Below, piece by piece: positions 13,692-24,904 of a DNA stretch of 64,000 nucleotides. Under the pieces are notes generated by a model. It saw nothing but the letters and a program-made list of their open reading frames with translations, searched no databases and had not been told where the DNA came from. Every line of letters starts with the position of its first letter. The stretch's first letter is position 1. The stretch spans positions 55,237,501-55,301,500 of the forward strand of contig CM068587.1 in NCBI GenBank assembly GCA_035048485.1, read 5' to 3'. This DNA is from Pteria penguin. Taxonomy: Eukaryota > Mollusca > Bivalvia > Pterioida > Pteriidae. A program made the translations under genes and the position numbers.

Positions 13692-13758
13692 GTCGTTTGC
13701 TAACTTTCAAATTCTACTAATTTTTAAAATTAGTAGAATTTGTAAGTTAGCAAACGGC
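13692..13758. repeat. Long near-perfect hairpin (33-bp arms)
   Basis: Left arm 13692-13724 and right arm 13726-13758 are inverted with 31 of 33 matching positions around a single central base at 13725. The core 16 bp on each side, AAATTCTACTAATTTT and its complement, is perfect. Weaker inverted similarity continues outward to about 13640 and 13820, both arms containing CCCCTTTT-type sequence, so this is probably the centre of a foldback element. A run of 21 C follows at 13856-13876. Confidence 0.85.
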
Positions 13759-14102
13759 AAACTCAAAACGTGGGAGTATGGCGAAGGGGTAGGGAACACG
13801 TGTCCCTCTCCCCTTTTGAAAAGGGAGGAGAATAAGTGTGTTTGTAACCCCCCAACCCCCCCCCCCCCCCCCCCCCGTTTCAAACTTTAGAGAACACTTC
13901 CATATATGATAGATTTTTATCATTAAATCATAAACAACGGAAGTTTTTTCAGTAATCAGTTGAAAACATTTCACTTCAATATTCGTTTTTTGTTCATAAA
14001 TTCCAGTTGCAAGTTGTGTCCCTTCATTGTTTCAGACATGACCAAATTTCTTATTTTCTCTCACTTCAACTAGAGTTTCTTGTGGCCTGCTACCTCTTTT
14101 TT

Positions 14103-14124
14103 CCAAATCCTGGAACCGCCACTG
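14103..14124 (-). mobile_element. hAT-like MITE terminus (isolated)
   Basis: CCAAATCCTGGAACCGCCACTG is the reverse complement of the CAGTGGCGGATCCAGGAT terminus found at 2936 and 9514, with one internal change. The other end was not identified with confidence. Confidence 0.5.
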
Positions 14125-14545
14125 ATACAAGTGGTTTGACTGCGTGTCACGGACGGATCCCGTGTGTCTTTCAGAAAGAAAAATGACATGCCGTGATTGT
14201 TATAGGTATTTCCCATGTTGAAACATTTGTGCCTTCTGAATAAGGACACTCAGTCTGTTTACTTCGCTTCTTTCTAAAATAAAAAGAACTTTCTATACCC
14301 GCTTTTTATAACGAATGCAGCATGGCAGTTATTGTGTGCATTTTTTAACAGGCATTCATTATTTCAGAATCCTTGTACAATAATTATATATAGATGTGGT
14401 AACATGTCTGTGGTCTACATTTTTACCGTTCGGGAAAATGGAGGGGGGGTATAAGAATTCAATGTTGATGTAATCCTAATTCTGCGACTGCTCTTGACAC
14501 AACCATACGAACTACAGAAAGTTTATTTGCTAGTTTGGACTAGTC

Positions 14546-14720
14546 AACCCGACCAAGCCACCCAACCGAGCAACTCCGACTCGAAATACCAGACCTTCAT
14601 AGCCATCTTACCTAGCCATCCTATTCTGTCAATCTAACCTAGCCAATCCCTAGCAGCCGCAAAATATGGCAACCCGACCTACCCAACCCAATCTAGCCAA
14701 CCCTACCATACCAGTTTCAT
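14546..14720 (+). repeat. Degenerate A/C-rich short tandem repeat
   Basis: Repeated variants of CCNACCTAGCCA recur irregularly over about 170 bp, for example ACCAAGCCACCCAACCGAGC, CCTAGCCATC and TCTAGCCAACC. Decay is too great to fix a unit length, but about 10-11 bp fits best. Confidence 0.5.
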
Positions 14721-15093
14721 GTATGTTCTCAAGCAGGAGAAGCTCCACCATGTCAAATGGTGCCTCCACTGCGGTAGTAGTACTTCAGTGCTGTGATCGA
14801 CACGAAATCTTGCTGAATGAAATCAATACTCGTTATCTATCGAGGTATTGCATTAACTCGGAGCCTAGCCAACGCAGTGAGGGCTTTTGTATTCACCAGA
14901 CATGAACTTGAAACGAGACCTTGCGTTGTGGCAGAGGTTCTTAAGCAGAAGGGAAGGTCATAGTAATTTAGGGATAAGTTGATTCTTTTCTTTACTATTA
15001 TTCAAAATGTATTTAGTTGAAAAACACACTCAGTGTTACCCAAAAGATGGTGGTGCAAACAGCAAATTTCTAAGCTAAACTATGAACCAAATG

Positions 15094-15450
15094 TGACACG
15101 GCGTGGCTCAGTGGATGAGGTGCTTGGCTCGTGACCGTGAATTTCCCGGTTCGGGTTCCACCGGTAAAACGTTCTGTCTTTCGGATGAGACAGTAAAGAC
15201 CACGCCCCTGTGTCACGATTGACGCGGCGTGTAACTGAGTCCTCACTGCCTCGAGTCCGTTGGCTAGGTCTGAATTTCTACCGTTACAAAGTCTTAATTT
15301 CTGCGCACTGCATCTAGTCGAAGCCTTCGCAAGGTCTAATTTTCTGAGCACTGTATCTGGTGGAAGCCTACACGAGGTCTTAATTTCTGCGCACTGCATC
15401 TGGTCGATGCCCCCACAATATAAGTGCAATAATTTGGGTGTGACGTAAGA
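15094..15450 (+). mobile_element. tRNA-derived SINE (family 2) with internal triplication
   Basis: The head carries an RNA polymerase III A-box-like TGGCTCAGTGG (from about 15103) and a B-box-like GGTTCGGGTTCC (15148-15159). It is followed by TCTGTCTTTCGGATGAGACA, which also occurs in the full-length copy at 62203. That motif resembles the conserved central domains (Meta/Nin type) of metazoan SINEs; which type I cannot decide. The 3' end is GTGTGACGTAAGATCAG, a decayed form of the GTGTGACGTAAAACA tail at 62 kb. The body is longer than in the 62-kb copy because of a 43-bp tandem repeat at 15287-15415. Reading frames here are by-products. Confidence 0.8.
15287..15415 (+). repeat. 43-bp tandem repeat inside a SINE body (3 units)
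   Basis: Units start at 15287 (CAAAGTCTTAATTTCTGCG), 15330 (CAAGGTCTAATTTTCTGAG) and 15373 (CGAGGTCTTAATTTCTGCG), spaced exactly 43 bp apart. A partial unit precedes them at about 15264. Each contains a CACTGCATCTGGTCGA-like stretch that corresponds to CCGCATCAGGCAGATGCC in the 62-kb SINE copy. Confidence 0.85.
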
Positions 15451-16680
15451 TCAGAATGAGACAAAACAAATCGACTAAATGCAGGGGACATTTTCGCGTA
15501 CACATTTCTGAGCCCCATCTAAAGTGTTTTTCAAATGCTTCATGACATATTCGAATTATTTCACCTAAATGATGGTGACCAATGGCCAATGATGGCGGGA
15601 ATCACGAAACCCATGCCAAACCATCGATCATTTACAAGTACAATGGCAGACCATTTAGACCAGAAATGGGTTTGAACTTAGGCTCTACACAGATGAAAGG
15701 CTATATTTCGTTCCCAAAGCGCCGCTGCAATACCAGTTGCCGAGTTGTAAATTCTTAGTCCGCTAATCCGTCCAATACATACCCCTTATCTGACAGTGTG
15801 TACGGATAAACAGAACAAATTCGGCAATTACACCGCACGGATAATATCTCTTTTCAGATAATGTCTACCGAGACAGATGTTTATCTTCTTTAAAAGTAAT
15901 TCCACTGGATTTGAAAGAAATGATATGCCATTCTGCATAACATTCCCCTAACGAATTCTTACTCGTCAATATTTGTACATTCTTCGCTGGCGTTACGTTG
16001 AAAAGTGAAAATATTTGATCAAATGACCATGAGGTATTTTGAGCATGTGTATGCAAATTAGATGAATTGAAATTCAAGACGATGCCCGTACCTTGTACAT
16101 TATGTTCTATTTCAGACAGACTTTGCAAACTGTGGCAACCTTACGAGAAATTAATACCTTAAAAATAAAGATGAGCAACATACGACTGTATTTCATTCAA
16201 TTTATCACTCTGTCAATTTTCTTACCACGTTTTATGCAAACAAATAAACTTCTGAAACATGAAAAAAATGTTTAATATACCACCAGTCTTCTGCTGCATA
16301 TTGTCGTCTGCGAGTCGTGTCGACCTGTTACTGACGATCTCGTGACCTGAAATTTAATTCATATCTTGATTAAATCGCTCTTTCATTTCATATTATGTTT
16401 ACAAGGAAGACTGTCGGCTGGAATGAACTACATGTTTCAGGATGAGAAATCATATTTCATTACGAGAGCCAATTAATTTGTATTTGACTGTAGCGACAAG
16501 TTGTCTATCAAAAGTATCTACATTCACTTCTTACTAACCGTGTTATACCTACAGAGACAATATTCTGCAGTAGCGATAGATGTAGGAAAAGGAAAGGATG
16601 GGCGAAAGAATGGGTTCCAAACAACTCCGTCATCCGATATCAAAATGGTTTCATATTATCACATTTCTGCATAAAGATGT
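15451..16680. other. No gene recognised
   Basis: Unique sequence with open frames up to 87 codons and no domain recognised. No terminal repeats or arrays were seen before the satellite-like array begins. Confidence 0.45.
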
Positions 16681-16685
16681 CAGGG

Positions 16686-19310
16686 TAGTGATCTGGAGTC
16701 ACAACCCTCTTCACGTAACCCCCTCCCCCTCCCTTTCTCTTCCAGTTATAGTGCTCTGCGGGGCAGTGATCTAGATTCACAACCCTTTTAACGTACCCCC
16801 CCCCCCCCCCCCCCTTACACACACACACCCCTCGCGCTCTCATTCTCTCCCAGTTAAAATGCTCTGCGCAGCAGTGACCTAGAGACACAACCCTCTTAAC
16901 GTAAAACACCCCTCTCTCTCTCCTTCCCTGCCTTCCTCTCTCTCCTAGTTAAAGTGCTCTGCGCAGCAGTGACCTAGAGACACAACCCTCTTAACGTAAA
17001 ACACCTCTCTCTATTAACGTAAAACACCCCTCTCTCTTTCTCCTTCCCTGCCTCCCTCTCTCTCCCAGTTAAAGTGCTCTGCGCAGCAGTGATCTAGAGA
17101 CACAACCCTCTTAACGTAAAACACCTCTCTCTCTTTCTCTCCCTCCTTCCCTCTCTCTCCCAGTTAAAGTGCCCTGCGGGGCAGTGACTTAGAGACACAA
17201 CCCTCTTAATGTAAAACACCTCTCTCTCTTTCTCTCCCTCCTTCCCTGCCTCCCTCTCTCTCCCAGTTAAAGTGCTCTGCGCAGCAGTGACCTAGAGACA
17301 CAACCCTCTTAACGTAAAACACCTCTCTCTCTCTCTCCTTCCCTGCCTCCCTCTCCCTCCCAGTTAAAGTGCCCTGCGCAGCAGTGACCTAGAGACACAA
17401 CCCTCTTAACGTAAAACACCTCTCTCTCTCTCTCCTTCCCTGCCTCCCTCTCTCTCCCAGTTAAAGTGCCCTGCGGGGCAGTGACCTAGAGACACAACCC
17501 TAGAACACCTCTCTCTCTCTTTCCTTCCCTGCCTCCCTCTCTCTCCCAGTTAAAGTGCCCTGCGGGACAGTGACCTAGAGACACAACCCTCTTAACGTAA
17601 AACACCTCTCTCTCTCTCTACTTCCCTGCCTCCCTCTCTCTCCCAGTTAAAGTGCCCTGCGGGGCAGTGACTTAGAGACACAACCCTCTTAACGTAAAAC
17701 ACCTCTCTCTCTCTCCTTCCCTGCCTCCCTCTCTCTCCCAGTTAAAGTGCCCTGCGGGACAGTGACCTAGAGACACAACCCTCTTAACGCAAAACACCTC
17801 TTTCTGTCTCTCCTTCCCTGCCTCCCTCTCTCTCCCAGTTAAAGTGCCCTGCGGGGCAGTGATCTAGAGACACAACCCTCTGAACGCAAAACACCTCTCT
17901 CTGTCTCTCCTTCCCTGCCTCCCTCTCTCTCCCAGTTAAAGTGCCCTGCGGGGCAGTGATCTAGAGACACAACCCTCTTACTGTAAAACACCTCTCTCTC
18001 TCTCTCCTTCCCTGCCGCCCTCTCTCTCCCAGTTAAAGTGCCCTGCGGGGCAGTGACCTAGAGACACAACCCTCTTAACGCAAAACACCTCTCTCTCTCT
18101 CTTTCCCTGCCTCCCTCTCTCTCTCAGTTAAAGTGCCCTGCGGGGCAGTGATGTAGAGACACAACCCTCTTAACGTAAAACACCTCTCTCTCTCTCTCTC
18201 CTTCCCTGCCTCCCTCTCTCTCCCAGTTAAAGTGCCCTGCGGGGCGGTGATCTAGAGACACAACTCTCTTAACGTAAAACACCTCTCTCTCTCCTTCCCT
18301 GCCTCCCTCTCTCTCCCAGTTAAAGTGCCCTGCGGGGCAGTGATCTAGAGACACAACCCTCTTAACGTAAAACACCTCTCTCTCTCTCTCTCTCTCCTTC
18401 CCTGCCTCCCTCTCTCTCCCAGTTAAAGTGCCCTGCGGGGCAGTGATCTAGAGACACAACCCTCTTAACGTAAAACACCTCTCTCTCTCCTTCCCTGCCT
18501 CCCTCTCTCTCCCAGTTAAAGTGCCCTGTGGGGCAGTGACCTAGAGACAAAACCCTCTTAACGTAAAACACCTCTCTCTCTCTCTCTTTCCCTGCCTCCC
18601 TCTCTCTCTCTCAGTTAAAGTGCCCTGCGGGGCAGTGATCTAGAGTCACAACCTTCTAAACGTAAAACACCTCTCTCTCTCTCTCTCCTTCCCTGTCTCC
18701 CTCTCTCTCCCAGTTAAAGTGCCCTGCGGGGCAGTGATCTAGAGTCAAAACCCTATAAACGGAAAACACCTCTCTCTCTCTCTCCTTCCCTGCCTCCCTC
18801 TCTCTCCTTTGCTTCCCTCTCGCTCCCAGTTAAAGTGCCCTGCGGGGCAGTGATCTAGAGACACAACCCTATAAACGGAAAACACCTCTCTCTCTCTCTC
18901 CTTCCCTGCCTCCCTCTCTCTCCCAGTTAAAGTGCCCTGCGGGGCAGTGATCTAGAGTCACAACCCTATAAACGGAAACACCTCTCTCTCTCTCTCCTTC
19001 CCTGCCTCCCTCTCTCTCCTTCTTTGCCTCCCTCTCTCTCCCAGTTAAAGTGCCCTGCGGGGCAGTGACCTAGAGGCACAACCCTCTTAACGTATACATA
19101 CCTCTCTCTCTCTCTGTCCTAGTTATAGTTCTCTACGGACAATGATCTAGAGTCACAATCCTCTTCACGTACCCCCATCCCCTCCCTCTCTCTCTCTCTC
19201 TCCTAGTTTTAGTGCTCTGCAGGGCAGTGATCTAGAGTCACAACCCTCTTCACCTACCCCCCCCCCCCCCTACCCACCCCTTTTCTCTCTCCTAGTTATA
19301 GTGCTCCGTG
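16686..19310 (+). repeat. Satellite-like array, unit about 95 bp, roughly 27 units, with CT-rich blocks
   Basis: Each unit has a conserved part of about 55 bp (AGTTAAAGTGC, a CTGCGGGGCAGTGA core, TAGAGACACAACCCTCTT, AACGTAAAACACC) and a variable pyrimidine block of CT runs with CCTTCCCTGCCTCCC. Length changes lie mostly in the CT block. Two subfamilies are spatially sorted: units before about 17.4 kb often read CTCTGCGCAGCAGTGA, later ones CCCTGCGGGGCAGTGA. Units at about 18.7-19.0 kb share ATAAACGGAAA in place of TTAACGTAAA. Edge units are degenerate and carry C runs at 16797-16814 and 19257-19270. Short open frames of about 70-90 codons on the minus strand are repeat products. Confidence 0.95.
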
Positions 19311-20173
19311 GGGCAATGCTCTGAAAATAAATCAAGTATCTAGTTGCACGATTGTTCTAGCAAAATAAAAAATGTACAATATGGCCACGTGCTTATAGCT
19401 TCAAGACTGAACGAAACACCTGAATATTAACGATAAAATTAGGAAAAATGAATCTTTATCACCTATCTTTATCTATATAAGATGCATTGCAACATTTTCC
19501 CCTCTATTGCGAACTTAAGTAAAACAAGAGTAACGAGATTTATCCGCAATGTCACATTTATAACGGCCTGGACCAACAACTGTGCCCATATTCTTATTCT
19601 GTCCGTAAAACAACTATTGCAAGTTTTCTCAACAATGGGCAATAAACAACTATTGTAAGTTTTCTCAACAAGGGGCAATAACTCTGGATAAAGAGTCAGG
19701 TGAAGCGTTAGGATTTAGGTCTGACGTCATTCGCTGTGGCTTTTGATGTTGTTTAAGAAGCATCTGTAGCGAATGGGCTGATATCCTGCCTATCACGAAT
19801 AAACGGATTGGTTTGTTTATTGAACGATACATTAGGAATAGTCACCTTTTGTGGTGACGGCCAGTGTTTCGTAGTAAAAAAAAATAAAAGTAAATAAATA
19901 AATAACGAAAAATAATAAGAAAAAAATTAAATACAAAAAAAAATAATAAAATAAATAAAAGAAGCGCCTCCCAAAATAAATAAATAAATAAAACCAAAAA
20001 AGAAAGCGACCACCTTTCGAAAGGTACACCGACAGACCTCGCACTTTGCCTTAACACTCAACATATTAGAAAGATCCGCCTGGCTGCTGATAATTCTAGT
20101 GCAGCAAGTAAATCCACTTACACTTTTTGATACACTTCAAAAAGGGTCAAAAGGAAAACCGGTGTGGAGAGAG
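19311..20173. other. No gene recognised; small duplication and A-rich tract
   Basis: A 37-bp direct duplication at about 19610-19683 contains AACAACTATTG and AGTTTTCTCAACAA twice, followed by GGGCAATAA. From about 19875 to 20000 the sequence is dominated by A with TAAA/TAAT units. The minus-strand open frames there are low-complexity Phe/Tyr/Leu strings. Confidence 0.6.
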
Positions 20174-20174
20174 T

Positions 20175-20209
<35 letters not shown>

Positions 20210-20211
20210 TG

Positions 20212-20291
<80 letters not shown>

Positions 20292-20380
20292 GGGGGGGGG
20301 GGGGGGGGGGGTGGGGTGGGGGGGCGGGGCGGGTTGGTGTGGTGGGGAGGCTGGGGGGGGGCGGGTGTGGAGGGGGGGGA

Positions 20381-20412
<32 letters not shown>

Positions 20413-20453
20413 CGGGGGGGGGGGGCGGGGGGGGGGGGGGGGGGGGGGGGGGG
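20175..20453 (+). repeat. Poly-G tract, about 280 bp
   Basis: Nearly pure G with scattered T, C and A. The longest uninterrupted run is 77 G (20214-20290); the first run is 33 G (20175-20207). Six-frame glycine or proline frames here are meaningless as proteins. Such a tract can form G-quadruplexes. It is also a classic site of sequencing and assembly error, and its true length is uncertain. Confidence 0.9.
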
Positions 20454-20537
20454 CATTTCGAAGAGTGGTAAAACTTACTCTCCACAGTAGCGCGATGTGT
20501 AAAGAGAATTGGATTAAGTTATGTCATACCACATCTC

Positions 20538-20660
20538 ACGATCCGGGTTCGATTCCCGGGTTGTGCCACTATGTTAAGAGGTTGGTAACCTCCTGCCTCC
20601 ATGTCGCGATATAACAGAAAAATTGTTAAAAGCGACGTAAAACACCAATCAACCAACCAA
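20538..20660 (+). mobile_element. tRNA-derived SINE (family 1), 5'-truncated, with perfect TSD
   Basis: The element starts inside the tRNA-like head just before the B box (GGTTCGATTCC), then runs through GTGCCACTA, GGTTGGTAACCTCCTGC, CATGTCGCGATATAAC, and ends GCGACGTAAAACACCAATCA with CAACCAACCAA. It aligns with the minus-strand copy at 33041-33209. A 13-bp direct repeat, CATACCACATCTC, flanks it at 20525-20537 and 20661-20673 without mismatch. This is the mark of target-primed reverse transcription by a partner LINE. The missing 5' half is typical of incomplete reverse transcription. Confidence 0.92.
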
Positions 20661-20673
20661 CATACCACATCTC

Positions 20674-22393
20674 CGTGCTCGGAGGTGAACAATGTTCTAC
20701 GTTAAGGTAATCACGTGCATAAAATGAACAACAATGGCAGCATATAAACAATGCAAATATAAAAGCTATCGACACACACACCAAAAAAAAAAAAAAAAGC
20801 CATCTTGACCTCTTGCTCGATTATGAAATTGTTCCCACTTCATTTACGAAGGGGCGAGGTCGGGTTTTTTTTTTAGAAATCCTTAAAGAATTAAGTTTTG
20901 TTATCCTGTACTGAAATTCTGATCTCTTCCTTGAATCTTTTTAAGAGAGCTATACTTAATTTGGCGGCGATCATTGCAACACTTAGATGCAATTAACACA
21001 GATTGTAGATAATTTGTGTCCGGAGTGCGCAAACCTCTCCACACACGTCAAACAACACTATGCTACACTTGTTTCGGAGAGCAATAAAGGCTTATCGGAG
21101 GTTAATTCTTTCGTCGCCTTTTTACTTTTGACAAACATTGACTCGCTAGATTACGTGCGATAAGTCTTTTTCAAGGTCGCGGAGAATTGACGCAATGCTT
21201 TTTAATCGATATCCAATATATGCAGAGAGGACACTAGAGAAGTTACATCATTTCACACACGAATATAGTGGAGACATAATAATTTTTGTTATCAGAATTC
21301 TGGTGTTGATAATGTAAAAAGGGCATTTGTTTATCAAATGTATATATTCTAGAGGCGGCTGCACTGGATGTGCGTTGTCTCCTTTTATGAGTAAACCTAC
21401 TGTTGTAACGCACTGGTTCAGTTTTCATTGGATCTCTCCGCCTATTCGCCAGGAGCAGATCCAAATAAGATAAAGGGGGGATTAATATTATAGATATTAG
21501 ATCATATGTACGTTATAATTTTGTGTACGACATTAATATTTGAAGAACCAAATTAAACTTTCCCATTTAAAAATGTCATCAGGAAAGGGGGGGGTGTTTT
21601 AGTTTTAAGACAAGAATTATACCCTTTCTATAGAGAAAACTTGATTAAGAGTAAAAAAAAAGGGGGGGGGGCTCAAAAATGAAATTACAACCCCTTGGAT
21701 TTGCAAGTACTCTCACTTTGGTCTTCATTAGTCAGTGGCATAAAAGGTGGGAGATAACATCAGATAACAAACAATGTTGACTTGAGGATCTAATAAGGCC
21801 AATAAAAAACTACTATCCGAATAAACAAATTCAATTTTACGCATGCGCAAACTTTCAACCCCATATGGGGTTTCTGAGGACATATGCTTAACTTGGGAAT
21901 ACTCAATCTCTGAAAACAGGATTGTTTGGCCTTCGAATTATTGGTCATTTGATTAACAGGTCAATCGGATGACTGAACTCAGTGACCTATGGAGAATACT
22001 AAAATGTCAAATCTGCAGGAAACCATAGTATTGTACTGCAGTTTGGATGGTGCGCTTTTGGACTGTCCAGAATCTGGACACTATTGGATCTTTATTTGAT
22101 AGATGTTCAGGCTAACGGTCATTCATAAATATCGCTGTTTTTTTAATTGGTCACAATGTTTGGTGAAAGTTGCTTTTATTAATTAACAAACTCTTCTACT
22201 AATATTTCCATTATAACAAAATCTGATGGATTCAAGGGATTTTCTATGGGATAAAAAGGGTGGGGGCTGGTTAAATTATATTTCATCTGTCAGGTGTATG
22301 CAAGTATTCTTAAAATAGGAACCCGCTTCTCGTTTTAAGATACAAAGAAGACTGGTGCCACCATCTCTCGCCGCCCGTTGTCTTTTTGACTGT
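20674..22393. other. No gene recognised
   Basis: Unique sequence with a short A run at about 20784-20798 and G runs near 21587 and 21662. The G runs follow purine-rich sequence and may be relics of MITE ends. No domain was recognised. Confidence 0.4.
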
Positions 22394-22396
22394 TAA

Positions 22397-22622
22397 GGGA
22401 GCAACTATTTGATCGTTATCGGGAGGGGGGGACAGACTTTCACCGGCCTGAATATTTTTCTTTTGCCAAATTTCAGAGCCGGATTATTTTTTGTTTATTT
22501 ATTGGGGTTTTTCTTGCCGGCCCTTCGGGCCGGATTATTTTTTTCCCCAAAATTTGAGCCGAACCTTTTTTTTTGCAAAGTCTTCCTGCTCCCGCCCCCA
22601 TAAAAATCAAATGGTTGCTCCC
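22397..22622. mobile_element. PIF/Harbinger-like MITE, copy 1, TSD TAA
   Basis: Left end GGGAGCAACTATTTGAT and right end ATCAAATGGTTGCTCCC form a terminal inverted repeat of about 17 bp with one mismatch. TAA flanks both sides (22394-22396 and 22623-22625). A G-rich stretch lies 24-34 bp from the left end and a C-rich one 24-32 bp from the right end. The interior has three spaced GAGCCGGA or GGGCCGGA motifs before T runs. The copy at 35323-35572 matches throughout. A 3-bp TWA duplication with short inverted repeats is characteristic of PIF/Harbinger elements; with no transposase this is a 226-bp non-autonomous element. Confidence 0.88.
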
Positions 22623-24890
22623 TAAGATTTAACACAGCCGTTATCATTCCCCTTTCCCCATTTCATTAACAGTGGGAGCTTCTGGTAGAGTACGCAGTGC
22701 CTATGTGAAATGTACATACATCGACGAGCAATAGAAATGCAAGTTCTATTTTCAATCACAATTTTCACCTTCACCAGAACCGAATGTAATATAACAATAT
22801 TTTGATTTTCCATATTCGTATTACCAAACGTTGTTATTGTGAAACGAGGCGAATCTAGTCATCCGATGTACTATGAAACTACAGCATTTTGATTTTCTGT
22901 GTTCAGATTACTTCTGCCTGTTATTGTGAAATCAGGTGAGCAAGTATGACACATCAATCAGGTAAATGTTATTATGAAATTTGATTCGCGATTCAATACT
23001 AGCTCTGACGTAGGGAGAGCATATATCAATATCATAAACAACACAGTACACGTAACGCAGGTCAGCTGGTAGAACGCCCCAGATAAATAAACATCTTCAC
23101 CGAGAGTTCGTTGTCAATATTTTCATTGATAATTTCAGCTGATCTACACGCGCTCGTAAATTTTCCATTCATGAAAATTTTATCAAAGTTCTAACCCTTT
23201 CAAAAGCACCCTCTCAAATCCATTACGTCGCGGTTGTGTTGATTACATTTTTATAAGGGATGGGAGATATGGGTGAATCCGAGAATTAGTAGAAACGCCA
23301 AGCCTAAGGTATTCATTTCATTCCTCGTCGAAGTTGTTTACGCTGATTCAAGGTGTTTTCCACTTCGCGTATTGTACCACTTTAAGTGAATACCTTTCGG
23401 TAATTGCGATGGGCACAGCAGATAAAGTAATATTTACGTCTACTGTACACAAGGCGAGATGACCATGTTTGAATTGATACGTACTAGGAAAGCGGGGGCA
23501 CGTTTTGTAAGCAATGTCGGAAACTAACCCAGGCCAAATCTCATGCTCAGGAAGTTCATTTAATTCCATCATTCATTACAATTACAGTGCACATAACTGA
23601 AGCAAAACAGGACCATTTGTTCAAAGCCTTTGAGTTCAAAGGTCGGTATTGTTCGTTTCAGCACTGACCCTGTCCCTCCCTCATACATGAAATAATTGGC
23701 ATATAAGTCAGAGTTTGGTATAATGAAGATATTTCTACATGAAGGAATTAAATGGAATTTAATTAAGTTTGACAATAATGTATGTGAAAGTTTATGTAAA
23801 TCTGACATTTGAAATTCATTAGCTGTCGAGAGTCAGAAAACATTAAATGAGAAACTAGACGGAGAGTGACCCGCTGTATGTTGAAGTCAAAGTGCACATA
23901 AATTGTTTCATTTTTAAATTCGACGACAGGAATCCGTGATATATGTTGCGAAATTCATGTCTCAATATCATCCCCAGCTACAGAGATATGATCGCTATAC
24001 TTCTTGGAAAGAGTGTAATATTAGAAACTGCTGATATATTGTAATTGATATAGACCATTCGGAACTCCGGGGTTTTATTCCTTTTAAGTACATTGGATGA
24101 AAGATAGTTCTTTGATTGTGGTACCATTGTAGCTGTTTTTAAATATGTATATTTTTCGATGTAGTGGCGGCGACTCTGCAGAGGCTTGGATCAAAGAAAA
24201 AGTTAAACCCCCCCCCCCCCCAATCCTCTTCTTACCTTTCAGACGAAAATAGGGTTTTTCTCACATGTTTGAAATGACGTCATGCCAGGTTACTGCTATT
24301 ACGATCTAGATGCCACACATGACGTCATAACGAAGAACGATACATGGCGATCGAAGAAGAGATAAGCAGGAATCCACTCTTGTAACAGGTACGGAAACAT
24401 ATAGACGAAGGCACCCCCCCCCCTTTTCCAAAAAAAAAAAAAAAAAGAAAAAGAAAACAAAAAATAAATAAATAAATAAACAATCAAACAAACAAAACAA
24501 AACAAAAATAAATAAATAAATAAACAATCAAACAAACAAAACAAAACAAAAACACAAATTAAGAAAGTAAAAATAAAAACCCAACCCAACCAAACAAACA
24601 GATGACGTCATCGGTAGAATACGTTCGGAGATGCTATGAAGCTACCCAGGAAAGTGCTCTGACGTCGAAACTTGTGTAAGTTGTGCGTTGAAAAACACTT
24701 GATATTAGAGGGTTTTTTTATAGAACTACTCAACGCAAGAAGGGAAATGCTGCTCTGTTATACAAGTATGTACGTAGGCACGAAGAAGGAGGAGGTTCCT
24801 TTTACATCTTAATGTATCATGGCGCGAGATAGGCACGAAGACATCTCTCATCCATTATGCGTTTTGCAGAATAAACGTGTGTCTATTTTG
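22623..24890. other. No gene recognised; A-rich low-complexity segment at 24430-24600
   Basis: Mostly unique sequence. A C run lies at about 24209-24221. Near 24460-24550 an A-rich block of about 46 bp, with AAATAAATAAATAAA then CAATCAAACAAACAAAAC, is duplicated in tandem. Minus-strand open frames there are Phe/Leu-rich products of this low complexity. Confidence 0.5.
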
Positions 24891-24904
24891 TCAGGTACGT
24901 ATCA

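Noticed and set aside
20099..20614. Glycine- or proline-rich open frames of 108-171 codons
   Set aside because: They translate the poly-G tract; all frames are open there for that reason only.
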